A stretch of DNA of 37,562 nucleotides from an uncultured Lachnospiraceae bacterium (GTDB lineage Bacteria > Bacillota > Clostridia > Lachnospirales > Lachnospiraceae): the NCBI GenBank assembly GCA_900539175.1, contig UQAW01000030.1, positions 1-37,562 of the forward strand, read 5' to 3'. The translations under genes were made by a program, and so were the position numbers. The first letter of the stretch is position 1. Each line of letters begins with the position of its first letter. Under the pieces are notes generated by a model that was given only the letters and a program-made list of their open reading frames with translations, did not search any database and was not told the origin of the DNA. Shown here piece after piece: positions 7,420 to 15,967 of the stretch.

Positions 7420-9783
7420 TTGGATAAGACAGAATATCGCATGAAGTTGGACGAGTTGACCGACCTTGTGGAAAAGCAGGATTACAGGGGGGCTTTGCAG
7501 ATCGCTGACAGTATTGACTGGCGGCGGGTGAAGAGTGTGAGAACGCTCAGTATGGTTGCTGATATTTATGAGATGAACAAGGAGTATGAACGTTGTAAAG
7601 AGATTCTTCTGTTGGCTCACAACCGTTCAATGATCGGAAAGATGGTTTTATACCGTCTTGTGGAAATTTCATTGAAGTTAGGGGAGACGGAAGATGCGGC
7701 AAAATACTTTTCGGAATTTGTAGATGCAGCACCGAATGACAACTCCAGATTTATATTAAAGTATAAGATTTACAAGGCGCAGAAAGCGCCGTTGGAAGAT
7801 CAGATTGCTATATTAGAGGATTATAAGAACAGAGAGTATACGGAGCGTTGGGCTTATGAGCTGGCGAAGTTATATAGTCAGGCAGGGCAGCAGCAGAGAT
7901 GTGTAGAGACTTGTGATGATTTGATCCTCTGGTTTGCAGAAGGCAGATATGTGACCAAAGCGATGGAACTGAAGATGCAGTATGAACCACTTACTCCGTT
8001 CCAGCAGAGGAATTATGACAGAAGCAAAAAGGCCGGGAAGAGCGAGGCAGAGGCAGCAAAAAACGTTCAGACAGAAAAATCTGCAGAAGCGAAGCTGACA
8101 CCAAAGCCGCAGACCGGGAAGAAAAAGACAAAAGAAAATACGGAAGAATTACTGCAGAAGATGGACAGTGCAGGGGCGGCCATCACACAGGAGGCCAGCA
8201 GTGCCAGAGAGCAGTTGGAGCAGTCCAGTAAAGAGGACAGAATTGATTATGTTCCGGTGAATTCTCCGGAATTTCTGGGCAGGACGGTGGATCTCAGAGA
8301 ACAGTTGGCTAAGAGTATTCAGGAAGTATTTGCCGGCATGAAGCAGCCTCAGGAGGTAGCACAGCAGGTAGCTTCGGGCGTAAGTGCTTTGGGAGATACC
8401 GGGGAGATTTTTGTACAGGATCTGGAACCGGAAAAGATGGATACACAGGCTATTTTGAATCCGGAAGCATCAAAAAAGATTCTGACAAAGGCAGAACCTG
8501 TGAGAGCGGTCTCTGAAGATAAAAAGATGGGACCGTCTTTGGAGAATTTTGATCTGGATGCATTGCTGAAAGAGACAGCTTTTGGTTTTTCTGAGGAACT
8601 GGCATCTGACAAGTTTAAGGAAAATGATTTGAAGAACGAGGCATCTGAAACAGATGAGCTACCGGATCAGAAGATAGAGGTATCTGTACCGGATAGTGCG
8701 GAAGAATCTGCTGATATCAAAAGTGATATTGCGGGAGAGTCTGAGAATTTTTATCAGAAAGAAGAGCCGGAAAAGGTATCGGTGGAGCGGTTAAAGACAC
8801 AGCCGATGCCGGATGCGGAAGAATTGGAAATGCATACGAGATCTTATGAACCGGTACGTGAATCCGTTGCGGATGCAACCCGGGAGATTAAGACAGATGA
8901 TATCGCCAGTGATACAAAACGTTTTGTGGCTCCGGAAGATACGGTTCCGATGTCTGTAGAAGAGGTACTGCGGGAAGAGACGCCGGAAGAACGGAGAATC
9001 CGGGTGCTCAATGAAGAACGTCCGGAGAAGTTATCGGATGATCAGAAGCGGATTTTTTCCTATTTTTCCAGAGTTCCGGGTATGGATCAACAGGTGTTGG
9101 ATGCGCTGGCAGGCGTTTATGATCATGCCGGAGAGAAGACATCCAGACATGGAAATGTTGCTATTATGGGGGGATATGGAACAGGGAAAACCCGTTTGTC
9201 TGAAAGCATCGTGAGGGCAATCTGCAAAGATCTGGGACTTACTGCCGCAAAGTATGCGAGGATCGATGCCGCGGATCTGAATAAGAAAGACCCGGCAATG
9301 GTGGTTGCCAAGATGTCGGGAGGTTTTTTGTTAATTGAGCGTGCAGGTCTTTTGTATCCTGATGTTATTCAGAAGCTGGATAAGGCGCTGGAGTTTCGGA
9401 CAGACAGTATGATTGTGATTATTGAAGATGAGAAGACCAGTATGCGTGGTCTGCTTCGGAACAATCCGGAATTTGCAAAAAAATTCGATACTGTGATTTC
9501 GATACCAGTATTTACCAATGATGAGTTGGTAACATTTGCAAGAACCTATGCCCGTGAGAACGGATATAAGATGGATGAGATGGGGGTTCTGGCACTCTAT
9601 ACTTTGATTGGCAATAATCAGACGGAGAATGAGCCGATTACGATTGCCAAAGTAAAGACAATGGTGGATAAAGCCATGTCCAGGGCAGGAAAAGGAACGA
9701 GACGGTTTGGAAGGAGAATGTCCGGAAAACGTACGGATGATCAGAACAGAATCATTTTGTATGAAAAAGATTTTGATGTATAA
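7420..9783 (+). CDS. TPR-like N-terminus plus C-terminal AAA+ ATPase, unknown role
   Basis: The product is about 787 residues. The first 200 or so are helical, TPR-like repeats (RGALQIADSIDWRRVK, YELAKLYSQAG). Residues about 210-530 are low-complexity, Glu/Lys/Ser-rich and probably disordered. The C-terminal quarter is an AAA+ ATPase with Walker A GGYGTGKT (residues 584-591) and a Walker B-like FLLIERA in which the usual Asp-Glu is replaced by Glu-Arg. The frame is open from a GTG at 7381, but that start has no ribosome-binding site. TTG 7420 follows GAGGTG by six bases and gives an N-terminus MDKTEYRMK; GTG 7411 is another option. I recognise this architecture only as a conserved clostridial protein of unknown function. 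It is followed by rsmA with little space. Confidence 0.8.
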   Translation: MDKTEYRMKLDELTDLVEKQDYRGALQIADSIDWRRVKSVRTLSMVADIYEMNKEYERCKEILLLAHNRSMIGKMVLYRLVEISLKLGETEDAAKYFSEFVDAAPNDNSRFILKYKIYKAQKAPLEDQIAILEDYKNREYTERWAYELAKLYSQAGQQQRCVETCDDLILWFAEGRYVTKAMELKMQYEPLTPFQQRNYDRSKKAGKSEAEAAKNVQTEKSAEAKLTPKPQTGKKKTKENTEELLQKMDSAGAAITQEASSAREQLEQSSKEDRIDYVPVNSPEFLGRTVDLREQLAKSIQEVFAGMKQPQEVAQQVASGVSALGDTGEIFVQDLEPEKMDTQAILNPEASKKILTKAEPVRAVSEDKKMGPSLENFDLDALLKETAFGFSEELASDKFKENDLKNEASETDELPDQKIEVSVPDSAEESADIKSDIAGESENFYQKEEPEKVSVERLKTQPMPDAEELEMHTRSYEPVRESVADATREIKTDDIASDTKRFVAPEDTVPMSVEEVLREETPEERRIRVLNEERPEKLSDDQKRIFSYFSRVPGMDQQVLDALAGVYDHAGEKTSRHGNVAIMGGYGTGKTRLSESIVRAICKDLGLTAAKYARIDAADLNKKDPAMVVAKMSGGFLLIERAGLLYPDVIQKLDKALEFRTDSMIVIIEDEKTSMRGLLRNNPEFAKKFDTVISIPVFTNDELVTFARTYARENGYKMDEMGVLALYTLIGNNQTENEPITIAKVKTMVDKAMSRAGKGTRRFGRRMSGKRTDDQNRIILYEKDFDV

Positions 9784-9800
9784 TGATAGTAGATGAGTTT

Positions 9801-9826
9801 AGGGACTGTGCGGGTTGCCGGTCCCT
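9801..9826 (+). terminator. Weak hairpin between AAA+ gene and rsmA
   Basis: AGGGAC pairs with GTCCCT across a 14-base loop and is followed by TGTTTAC rather than a clean T-run. It may attenuate read-through into rsmA, but a true terminator is doubtful. Confidence 0.25.
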
Positions 9827-9860
9827 GTTTACAAAAACAGTGGTCTGTGAGGAATATGAT

Positions 9861-10736
9861 ATGAAAAAACCAATCCCAACACTGGGAAATCCACAGAATA
9901 CCATAGCCGTACTGCAGAAGTACGGCTTTAACTTTCAGAAAAAATTCGGTCAGAATTTTCTGATTGATACACATGTGCTGGACAAGATTATTGCGGCCGC
10001 TCAGATTGGACCGGAAGATTTTGTGGTGGAAATCGGTCCGGGAATCGGGACCATGACTCAGTACCTGGCATATGCTGCCAGAGAGGTATGTGCAGTGGAG
10101 ATTGATCAGAATCTGATTCCGATTCTGAAAGATACATTAAGCGGGTATGATAATGCGACGGTAATCAATGAGGACATACTGAAAGTTGACTTAAATGCAC
10201 TTGCCGAGGAGAAAAATGATGGAAAGCCCATTAAAATTGTAGCAAATCTTCCTTATTATATTACGACACCGATTATTATGGGATTATTTGAGAACCATGT
10301 TCCGGTAGAATCGATTACTGTGATGGTGCAGAAGGAAGTAGCAGACCGGATGCAGGTTGGACCTGGAACAAAAGACTATGGGGCTTTGTCATTGGCAGTT
10401 CAATATTATGCGAAACCGTATATCGTGGCAAATGTACCGCCAAATTGCTTTATGCCCCGGCCCAAGGTAGGAAGTGCCGTAATTCGCCTGACACTTCATG
10501 GGGAGTCCCCAGTACAGGTAGAGAATGAGAGATTGATGTTTCGGTTGATTCGGGCTTCTTTTAATCAGAGAAGAAAAACATTAGTCAATGGAATTACGAA
10601 TTCGGCAGAGCTGCCTTATTCGAAAGAACAGGTGGCAGAGGCAATTGCAAGATGCGGATTGCCCCCTGCGGTCAGAGGTGAGACTTTGACATTAAAGGAA
10701 TTCGCCGGACTGGCGGATGTATTACAAAGCTTATAA
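9861..10736 (+). CDS. rsmA: 16S rRNA (adenine1518/1519-N6) dimethyltransferase RsmA
   Basis: RsmA (KsgA) dimethylates the two adjacent adenines in the helix-45 loop of 16S rRNA late in small-subunit assembly, using S-adenosylmethionine. The 291-residue protein shows KFGQNFLID at the N-terminus, the SAM-binding VVEIGPGIGTMTQYL, the catalytic NLPYYITTP and the C-terminal FNQRRKTL. All are diagnostic for the family. The frame is open from 9783, but the ATG at 9861 has GAGGA seven to ten bases before it, and MKKPIPTLGNP is a typical RsmA start. A perfect 16-bp terminator follows immediately. Confidence 0.97.
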   Translation: MKKPIPTLGNPQNTIAVLQKYGFNFQKKFGQNFLIDTHVLDKIIAAAQIGPEDFVVEIGPGIGTMTQYLAYAAREVCAVEIDQNLIPILKDTLSGYDNATVINEDILKVDLNALAEEKNDGKPIKIVANLPYYITTPIIMGLFENHVPVESITVMVQKEVADRMQVGPGTKDYGALSLAVQYYAKPYIVANVPPNCFMPRPKVGSAVIRLTLHGESPVQVENERLMFRLIRASFNQRRKTLVNGITNSAELPYSKEQVAEAIARCGLPPAVRGETLTLKEFAGLADVLQSL

Positions 10737-10740
10737 GAAA

Positions 10741-10785
10741 ATTAAAAGCCAATTCCCAGCGCGGAATTGGCTTTTAATTTTATAT
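10741..10785 (+). terminator. Intrinsic terminator after rsmA
   Basis: A perfect 16-bp inverted repeat (10741-10756 with 10763-10778) has a six-base loop and runs into TTTTAATTTTAT. It closes the AAA+/rsmA unit. Confidence 0.9.
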
Positions 10786-10792
10786 ATTTACT

Positions 10793-10842
10793 AAAGGAAG
10801 GAGTGCCGATTAAATCGGCGTATGAAAAAGAAAATTTTATAA
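10793..10842 (+). promoter_or_regulatory. Hairpin-spaced SD and mini-ORF in the leader
   Basis: A strong SD-like purine run (10793-10803) is followed by a perfect hairpin, GCCGAT / ATCGGC with loop TAA (10805-10819). Two bases later comes an ATG opening a six-codon frame (10822-10842, Met-Lys-Lys-Lys-Ile-Leu-stop). Folding the hairpin would bring the SD to working distance from this ATG. It may be a leader or chance; nothing links it to a known attenuator. Confidence 0.25.
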
Positions 10843-10867
10843 AATAATCAAATGCGAGGTGTTTGCT

Positions 10868-11002
10868 TTGATTTATCTTATGATGTTAGTATACGAGATA
10901 ATTGTGATTATTTCATGTTTAAGTTGTAAAGAAATCATGAACAAACTCAAAAGAATTTATGTCGTGGAAAAGAGTAATGGTGAGAGCGGGAAAGAGTTAT
11001 GA
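10868..11002 (+). CDS. Possible 44-aa single-span membrane peptide
   Basis: A small frame starts at TTG 10868, six bases after GAGGTG (10856-10861), and ends at TGA 11000-11002. An internal ATG at 10880 is an alternative start. The peptide has a hydrophobic segment (MLVYEIIVIISCL) followed by a short basic stretch (KEIMNKLKRIY) and a charged tail. That pattern fits a small inner-membrane protein with its C-terminus in the cytoplasm. It sits between the rsmA terminator and the polysaccharide promoter. I recognise no family, and with so short a frame chance is a real possibility. Confidence 0.35.
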   Translation: MIYLMMLVYEIIVIISCLSCKEIMNKLKRIYVVEKSNGESGKEL

Positions 11003-11125
11003 AAAGTAGGGAAAATGCCCATTTTTTTCTGTTGCTAGAATACGATAATTGTAAATTAATTTGAAATTACGTGGGATTATCTAAAAAATATCAAAAATAA
11101 ATAAACAAATAGAGGATTTTTGATA

Positions 11126-11154
11126 TTGATGCTGATAATAAAAATGGGTATTAT
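11126..11154 (+). promoter_or_regulatory. Likely promoter of the polysaccharide operon
   Basis: A -35-like TTGATG (11126-11131), a 17-base spacer and TATTAT (11149-11154) lie 26 bases before the first operon gene, within strongly AT-rich sequence. An overlapping TATAAT (11152-11157) could serve instead, but its spacing to the -35 is poorer. The stretch 11003-11125 upstream holds no gene that I can see. Confidence 0.5.
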
Positions 11155-11180
11155 AATATGAAGTTAAAGTTGGCGTACAT

Positions 11181-12683
11181 ATGCTTAAAGAGGAAGATGG
11201 GCTTTTGGTCCATAGCGATAAGGTGATGGGGGGAATGGGTTTGTATCAAAAAATTTCAAATAGCTGGTTAAAGCATTGGGATTTTATACTATTAGATTTG
11301 ATTTTTTTACAGATTGCATATGTGATTCCCTGTATAGTGAGGAGTGGATGGAGAAATCCTTATGAAAACCAGATATATTTGAATATAGGGTTTATTATTT
11401 GTCTGGCTGATATCTGTACAGCTTTTTTTATGGAAGATTACAGTGGAATTATGCGGAGAGGATATTTTCAGGAATTTGAGGCGGTAATTAAACATGTATC
11501 TGTAGTTTCTGTTATTGAAGTACTATATCTGTTTTTAAGTAAAACTGGATACAAATTTTCAAGATTTTCTTTTGTGCTTTATGTGCTTTTGGCGATTTTG
11601 CTGCTTTATGGAGAACGTCTTACGTGGAAACATTGTTTGGTGAAACATAAAAGGGTTTTTTATAATAAAAGGGCTATTTTAATTATCACTACAAGCCGGA
11701 AAGCAGAGTGCGTAATAGCTACAGTCTTAAATCATACATATAATGAACTGGAAGTAATAGGGGCTGTAATTCTGGACAGCGATCATATGGTGGGCAGGAA
11801 AATTCACGGTGTTGAAGTTGTATGTACGGAAAGTTCTGTACCGGACTATATACAGACCAGATGGGTCGACGGGGTTCTGATTAATGTGGCAAGGGGAACG
11901 ACATTGCCAGAGAAACTGATTACAACCTGTATTGAGATGGGTGTTGCAGTTCATACCGAGTTGGCTGTTTTGGGGGAAAATAGCAATAATCAACAATTGG
12001 ACAGGCTGGGAGGATACTTGGTTCTTTCAACCAATGTGCGGATGGCTACTTCAAAGCAATTGTTTTTAAAACGTTTGATGGACATTTGCGGAGCAATCGC
12101 AGGTCTTGTGTGTACCGGTCTTATTACAATTGTTTTAGCGCCGGCTATTTATCTGGCTTCTCCGGGACCTGTATTCTTTTCACAGGTTCGTGTTGGAAGA
12201 AATGGGAGAAAATTCAGGGTTTATAAATTCCGGAGTATGTATATGGATGCCGAGGAACGAAAAAAAGACCTGATGGAACAAAATGAAATAAAGGGTTTTA
12301 TGTTCAAAATGAATGCAGATCCCAGGATCATTGGCAGCGGTTCTGATGGAACAAGGCATGGTCTGGGTTGGTTCATCCGAAAGACCTCTATTGACGAGTT
12401 TCCGCAGTTCTGGAATATCCTGAAAGGGGAGATGAGTCTGGTGGGCACAAGACCGCCGACGGTTGATGAGTGGGAACAGTATGAACATCATCACAGAGCA
12501 CGGATGGCAATTAAACCGGGATTGACGGGAATGTGGCAGGTAAGTGGAAGAAGTGATATTACGGACTTTGAAGAGGTGGTGCGCCTGGATATGGAATATA
12601 TTCAGAATTGGAATATTGCTATGGATATTAAAATCCTGTTAAAAACGGTACTGGTTGTTTTTAAAGGAGAGGGATCAAGGTAA
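11181..12683 (+). CDS. Undecaprenyl-phosphate sugar-1-phosphate transferase (initiating)
   Basis: This membrane enzyme would start each polysaccharide repeat by moving a sugar-1-phosphate from a UDP-sugar onto undecaprenyl phosphate. The 500-residue protein has about four N-terminal membrane helices (residues 30-140), a central nucleotide-sugar-like domain, another helix near 300-320, and a C-terminal bacterial sugar-transferase domain. Conserved pieces of that domain are SPGPVFFSQVRVGRNG, YKFRSM, SIDEFPQFWNIL, SLVGTRPP and KPGLTGMWQVSGRS. That layout is the WbaP/CpsE long form. The start at ATG 11181 is the longest choice; ATG 11235 after a G-rich run is possible. The sugar cannot be deduced. 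It is the first gene of the glycan operon. Confidence 0.92.
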   Translation: MLKEEDGLLVHSDKVMGGMGLYQKISNSWLKHWDFILLDLIFLQIAYVIPCIVRSGWRNPYENQIYLNIGFIICLADICTAFFMEDYSGIMRRGYFQEFEAVIKHVSVVSVIEVLYLFLSKTGYKFSRFSFVLYVLLAILLLYGERLTWKHCLVKHKRVFYNKRAILIITTSRKAECVIATVLNHTYNELEVIGAVILDSDHMVGRKIHGVEVVCTESSVPDYIQTRWVDGVLINVARGTTLPEKLITTCIEMGVAVHTELAVLGENSNNQQLDRLGGYLVLSTNVRMATSKQLFLKRLMDICGAIAGLVCTGLITIVLAPAIYLASPGPVFFSQVRVGRNGRKFRVYKFRSMYMDAEERKKDLMEQNEIKGFMFKMNADPRIIGSGSDGTRHGLGWFIRKTSIDEFPQFWNILKGEMSLVGTRPPTVDEWEQYEHHHRARMAIKPGLTGMWQVSGRSDITDFEEVVRLDMEYIQNWNIAMDIKILLKTVLVVFKGEGSR

Positions 12684-12760
12684 TGTTATGTGCAATCTTG
12701 ACATTATTAAGAAAATAGAAGCTTGAAATCAAATATTTTATAGAAATGTGGTGGTATAGA

Positions 12761-13222
12761 ATGAAGAAGAAAATATGTTTTGTTGCCTCATCAGGAGGAC
12801 ATTGGGAAGAAATGATGCGTCTAAAAGAGATTGCGAATGAAAATATTGCTTTTTATGTGACTGAAAAAAGCGGGCAGATTACTGAAGCGGCAATACCGGA
12901 TACTTATACGCTGCCTCAGATCAATCGACATGAAAAAGGATTTTTTCTTCATTTTTTGAATGTATTTGTGAAGGCTGCGGGGATCATCCGTAAAGAAAAG
13001 CCGGATGTTGTGATATCGACAGGTGCGCTGATTGCATTTCCTTTTTGCCTGCTTGCAAAGATCAGCGGAAAAAAAGTCGTATATATTGAATCATTTGCAC
13101 GTGTACACGAGAAGTCATTGACGGGAAAATTAGTGTATCATTTTGCTGATTTGTTTCTTGTACAGTGGGAGTCTATGTTGGAGTGTTATCCGAAGGCAAA
13201 GTATGCAGGCGGAATTTTTTAA
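12761..13222 (+). CDS. PssD/Alg14-like glycosyltransferase subunit
   Basis: This 153-residue protein begins KKKICFVASSGGHWEEMMRL, the usual start of the Alg14/PssD/Cps14F family. It also shows PDVVISTGALIAFPFCLLAK and a conserved VYIESFARV segment. Family members are the membrane-anchoring and acceptor-binding half of a two-part glycosyltransferase, and the next gene encodes the catalytic half. ATG 12761 is preferred over an in-frame ATG at 12746 because GGTGG lies between them at working spacing. The pair probably adds the second sugar of the repeat unit, as PssD/PssE and Cps14F/G do elsewhere; which sugar is unknown. Confidence 0.88.
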   Translation: MKKKICFVASSGGHWEEMMRLKEIANENIAFYVTEKSGQITEAAIPDTYTLPQINRHEKGFFLHFLNVFVKAAGIIRKEKPDVVISTGALIAFPFCLLAKISGKKVVYIESFARVHEKSLTGKLVYHFADLFLVQWESMLECYPKAKYAGGIF

Positions 13223-13235
13223 GTGAGGTTATAAG

Positions 13236-13715
13236 ATGATATTTGTTGTGCTGGGTACTCAAAAATTTCAATTAAACAGATTACTCATGAAACTGGATGC
13301 GTTAATAGAAGACGACAAAATAAAGGACGAAGTGTTTGCGCAGATCGGGAGTTCGGATTATATACCAAAACATTATAAGTATACAAGGTTTTTGGACAGG
13401 GATAGTTTTGAACGTATGATGGAAAACTGTGAGATACTTATCACGCACAGCGGTGTTGGGACAATTGTTTCAGGTTTGAATCATGGGAAACCAATTATAG
13501 CTTATCCAAGACTTGCAAAATATGATGAGCATGTGGATGATCATCAGATGGAGATTGCAGAATCTTTTGAGCAGTTAAATTATGTTTTGCTGTGCAAAGA
13601 GGGGGACGATCTGAATCTGGTATTAGAAGAATGCAGGAAACACAAATTTTCCGAGTATAAATCTCAGAGAAAAAGGATGGTAAGCAGTATTCGTGATTAT
13701 CTGATGGAAATCTAG
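13236..13715 (+). CDS. PssE/Alg13-like glycosyltransferase catalytic subunit
   Basis: This 159-residue single Rossmann-fold protein resembles the C-terminal half of GT28 enzymes (Alg13/PssE/MurG type). It starts MIFVVLGTQKFQLNRLL and holds the nucleotide-sugar-binding region LITHSGVGTIVSGLNHGKP with IAYPRL and the EHVDDHQ motif. It begins 13 bases after the PssD-like gene, with GTGAGG ahead of the ATG. The two should form one membrane-bound transferase. Length and motif order are normal for the family. Confidence 0.9.
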   Translation: MIFVVLGTQKFQLNRLLMKLDALIEDDKIKDEVFAQIGSSDYIPKHYKYTRFLDRDSFERMMENCEILITHSGVGTIVSGLNHGKPIIAYPRLAKYDEHVDDHQMEIAESFEQLNYVLLCKEGDDLNLVLEECRKHKFSEYKSQRKRMVSSIRDYLMEI

Positions 13716-13754
13716 ATGCTTGTGGAAAATAAATGGAAATAGATGGGGAAAGAT

Positions 13755-14885
13755 ATGAAAATTGCTGTTATTACATTGCACCGTGTCCGGAATTATGGAT
13801 CGTCACTGCAGACTCTGGCGACACAGAAAGCATTGCAAAGGGAAGGCTGCCAGGTAGAAATTATTGATTATTATCCGGAGCGTTATACAAGCCTGGGATT
13901 GTTAAGACGTCTGAAGAAAAAGAGCAGGCATTTTGAAAAAAATCCGATTTTATTGTTTGCTGCAAAAGCGGTTATTTCTATATCTTACGTAAAGAAAAAA
14001 TTGGTATTTGACAGATTTCTGAAAAAATATATCAATTTAACTCCAGAAATGTATCGTAGCGAAGAAGAACTGCAAGATGACTTGCCGCAGGCAGACGCGT
14101 ATTGTACAGGCAGCGATCAGGTTTGGAACAGTTACTGGAACGAGGGGATTGATGCACCTTTTTATCTGAGTTTTGTTCCGGCAGGCTGTTATAAATTTTC
14201 GTATGCCAGCAGTATTGGAAATGCAAAATTATCCGATGAAGAAGTATCGGCTGTAAAGCCATATTTGAAACAGTATAAGCATATTACGGTCAGGGAAAAT
14301 ACCGGAATAGAAGTTATAAAGAATATGGGGATTCAGGATGTAGATCAGATGCTGGATCCTACTTTGCTGTTTGGCGCAGAAGAGTGGGCAAAATATACAT
14401 CGGATAAATTTTCCGGAAAAAAGTATGTAGTGACTTACAATCTGCATCATGATCCCAGGATTGATCAATATGCGGTTAACGTGGCGAAAGAAAAGAAACT
14501 CAAGGTTTATAATATCAGTTATAATTTTCATGATATTGTGAGAAAAGGCAGGCTGAAGTGGTGCCCTTCGATTGAAGAATATCTGGGTTTGATTCGTGAT
14601 GCGCAGTACGTGATCACAGATTCCTTTCATGCGACGGTATTTTCGATTTTATTTCAGAAAAAATTCATGGTAATATATCCTGAGAAAGCCAGCACCAGAA
14701 TCAGAAGCATTCTGAAAGTGTTTGGAATTCAAGACAGAGGTTCAGAGGATATTCCTAATACAGAGAAAATTATGTCAGAAATAGATTTTTCTGCTGTTTT
14801 TTCTAAATTAGAGCAGGAAAGAAAAAAGGCAAAACAATATATAAGAAAAGTAATACGCGAAATTTCTACAATCAGTAAACAGTGA
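13755..14885 (+). CDS. Polysaccharide pyruvyl transferase family protein (1)
   Basis: This 376-residue protein belongs to the family (CsaB/ExoV/PssM fold) that moves pyruvate from phosphoenolpyruvate to a sugar as a ketal. Landmarks are RNYGSSLQTLATQKAL at the N-terminus, CTGSDQVWNSYWN in the middle, VDQMLDPTLLFG, and VITDSFHATVFSILF near the C-terminus. The last motif has Ala where the other copies in this operon have Gly (SFHGT), so activity may differ. ATG 13755 has GGGGAA at good spacing; ATG 13743 is the longer option. Many family members have never been tested, so 'pyruvyl transferase' here names the fold, not a proven reaction. Confidence 0.88.
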   Translation: MKIAVITLHRVRNYGSSLQTLATQKALQREGCQVEIIDYYPERYTSLGLLRRLKKKSRHFEKNPILLFAAKAVISISYVKKKLVFDRFLKKYINLTPEMYRSEEELQDDLPQADAYCTGSDQVWNSYWNEGIDAPFYLSFVPAGCYKFSYASSIGNAKLSDEEVSAVKPYLKQYKHITVRENTGIEVIKNMGIQDVDQMLDPTLLFGAEEWAKYTSDKFSGKKYVVTYNLHHDPRIDQYAVNVAKEKKLKVYNISYNFHDIVRKGRLKWCPSIEEYLGLIRDAQYVITDSFHATVFSILFQKKFMVIYPEKASTRIRSILKVFGIQDRGSEDIPNTEKIMSEIDFSAVFSKLEQERKKAKQYIRKVIREISTISKQ

Positions 14886-14895
14886 GAGAACAAAG

Positions 14896-15909
14896 ATGGA
14901 AAAAGCATACGCATTTAAAAATGAAACTGAGATTTTACAGAAGTCTTCCTCGGGAGGGGCTTTTCTTGGGATTGCAGATACTTTTTTTAAAAATGAATCG
15001 GAAGGAATTGTCTATGGTGCAAGATTTGATGATGAATTTCAGGTGATTCATTCATCCGCTTCAACGCTGACAGAATGTCTGCCGTTTTGTGGTTCCAAAT
15101 ATGTACAATCAAGTGTGAATGGCTGCTATAAAGAGGTTGTCCAAAATCTTGTAAGCGGGCATAGTGTCTTATTTACAGGTACACCATGTCAGATTGCAGC
15201 GTTGCGGTCATTTGCTGAGAAACAGAAATGTAACTGTGAAAGGCTGTATTGCGTTGATATCGTGTGTCACGGAACACCCAATGCACAATTCTGGATGGAG
15301 TATGTGAGATATCTGGAAAAAAAGAATCATGGAAAACTGGTTCGATTTTCCTTTCGTTACAAGCCCAGGGGCTGGAAGGGTTATCCGATCTATGCAGAAT
15401 TCTCGAATGGAGTGAAGCGTATCAATACGCTTAGTGTCAGTACCTATCAGAATTTGTTCCGAAAGAATCTTCTGATGAAAGAAAGTTGTTTTCGCTGCAG
15501 GTTTCCGGGAAATTTCCGTTCTGATTTAACACTTGCAGATTTTTGGGGAATAGAGCTGTGCATGCCAGAGGTATCAGTGAAAGGCGGGGTTTCTCTGGTT
15601 CTTTCCCATTCGGAAAAGGGTGAACGGCTCCTGGCGTGGATGAAGGAACAGTGTGCAGATAAAAATATTTTACTGCAGCCGGTAAAGGATGATGCTTATT
15701 TAAAGTATAATCATAATTTGGTAGAAAGTACGAAAAAGCCGGAACAATATCAGGAGTTTTGGAATGATTATAAGATACATGGTATGGAGTTTGTATTGAA
15801 GAAGTATGGGGGGGACAACCTGACGGGAAGAGGAAAATTTTATGCCAGGAGATTTTTAAGAGATACAGGGCTGCTTGCAGCCGCAAAAAAAATCTTAAAG
15901 AAAGCCTGA
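14896..15909 (+). CDS. FrhB/FdhB C-terminal domain protein without ferredoxin
   Basis: This 337-residue protein matches the coenzyme F420 hydrogenase/dehydrogenase beta-subunit family as found in glycan loci. Motifs are QKSSSGGAF, FCGSKYVQSS, FTGTPCQIAALRSF, VDIVCHGTP, a C-x2-C pair (CFRCRF) and LADFWG. Real F420 hydrogenases are not implied; the domain is a flavin and iron-sulfur redox module. It starts directly at the FrhB-like part and lacks the two 4Fe-4S motifs that precede the same domain in the fusion at 22933-25182. It begins ten bases after a pyruvyl-transferase-family gene, and that pairing recurs in the fusion. Its likely role is glycan modification, inferred from context only. Confidence 0.85.
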   Translation: MEKAYAFKNETEILQKSSSGGAFLGIADTFFKNESEGIVYGARFDDEFQVIHSSASTLTECLPFCGSKYVQSSVNGCYKEVVQNLVSGHSVLFTGTPCQIAALRSFAEKQKCNCERLYCVDIVCHGTPNAQFWMEYVRYLEKKNHGKLVRFSFRYKPRGWKGYPIYAEFSNGVKRINTLSVSTYQNLFRKNLLMKESCFRCRFPGNFRSDLTLADFWGIELCMPEVSVKGGVSLVLSHSEKGERLLAWMKEQCADKNILLQPVKDDAYLKYNHNLVESTKKPEQYQEFWNDYKIHGMEFVLKKYGGDNLTGRGKFYARRFLRDTGLLAAAKKILKKA

Positions 15910-15967
15910 ATGATAAAAGTAATTGACGGCCAGGAAAAATAATTATTCAGAAAAGGAACGACGGAAG

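Noticed and set aside
9783..9860. Longer N-terminus for RsmA
   Set aside because: The frame is open to 9783, but the added 26 residues are unlike the family, while ATG 9861 has a good ribosome-binding site and a typical start.
14896..15909. True coenzyme F420 hydrogenase or formate dehydrogenase subunit
   Set aside because: No hydrogenase or dehydrogenase partner genes are present. The gene lies within a glycan operon beside transferases, where this domain recurs in a different role.
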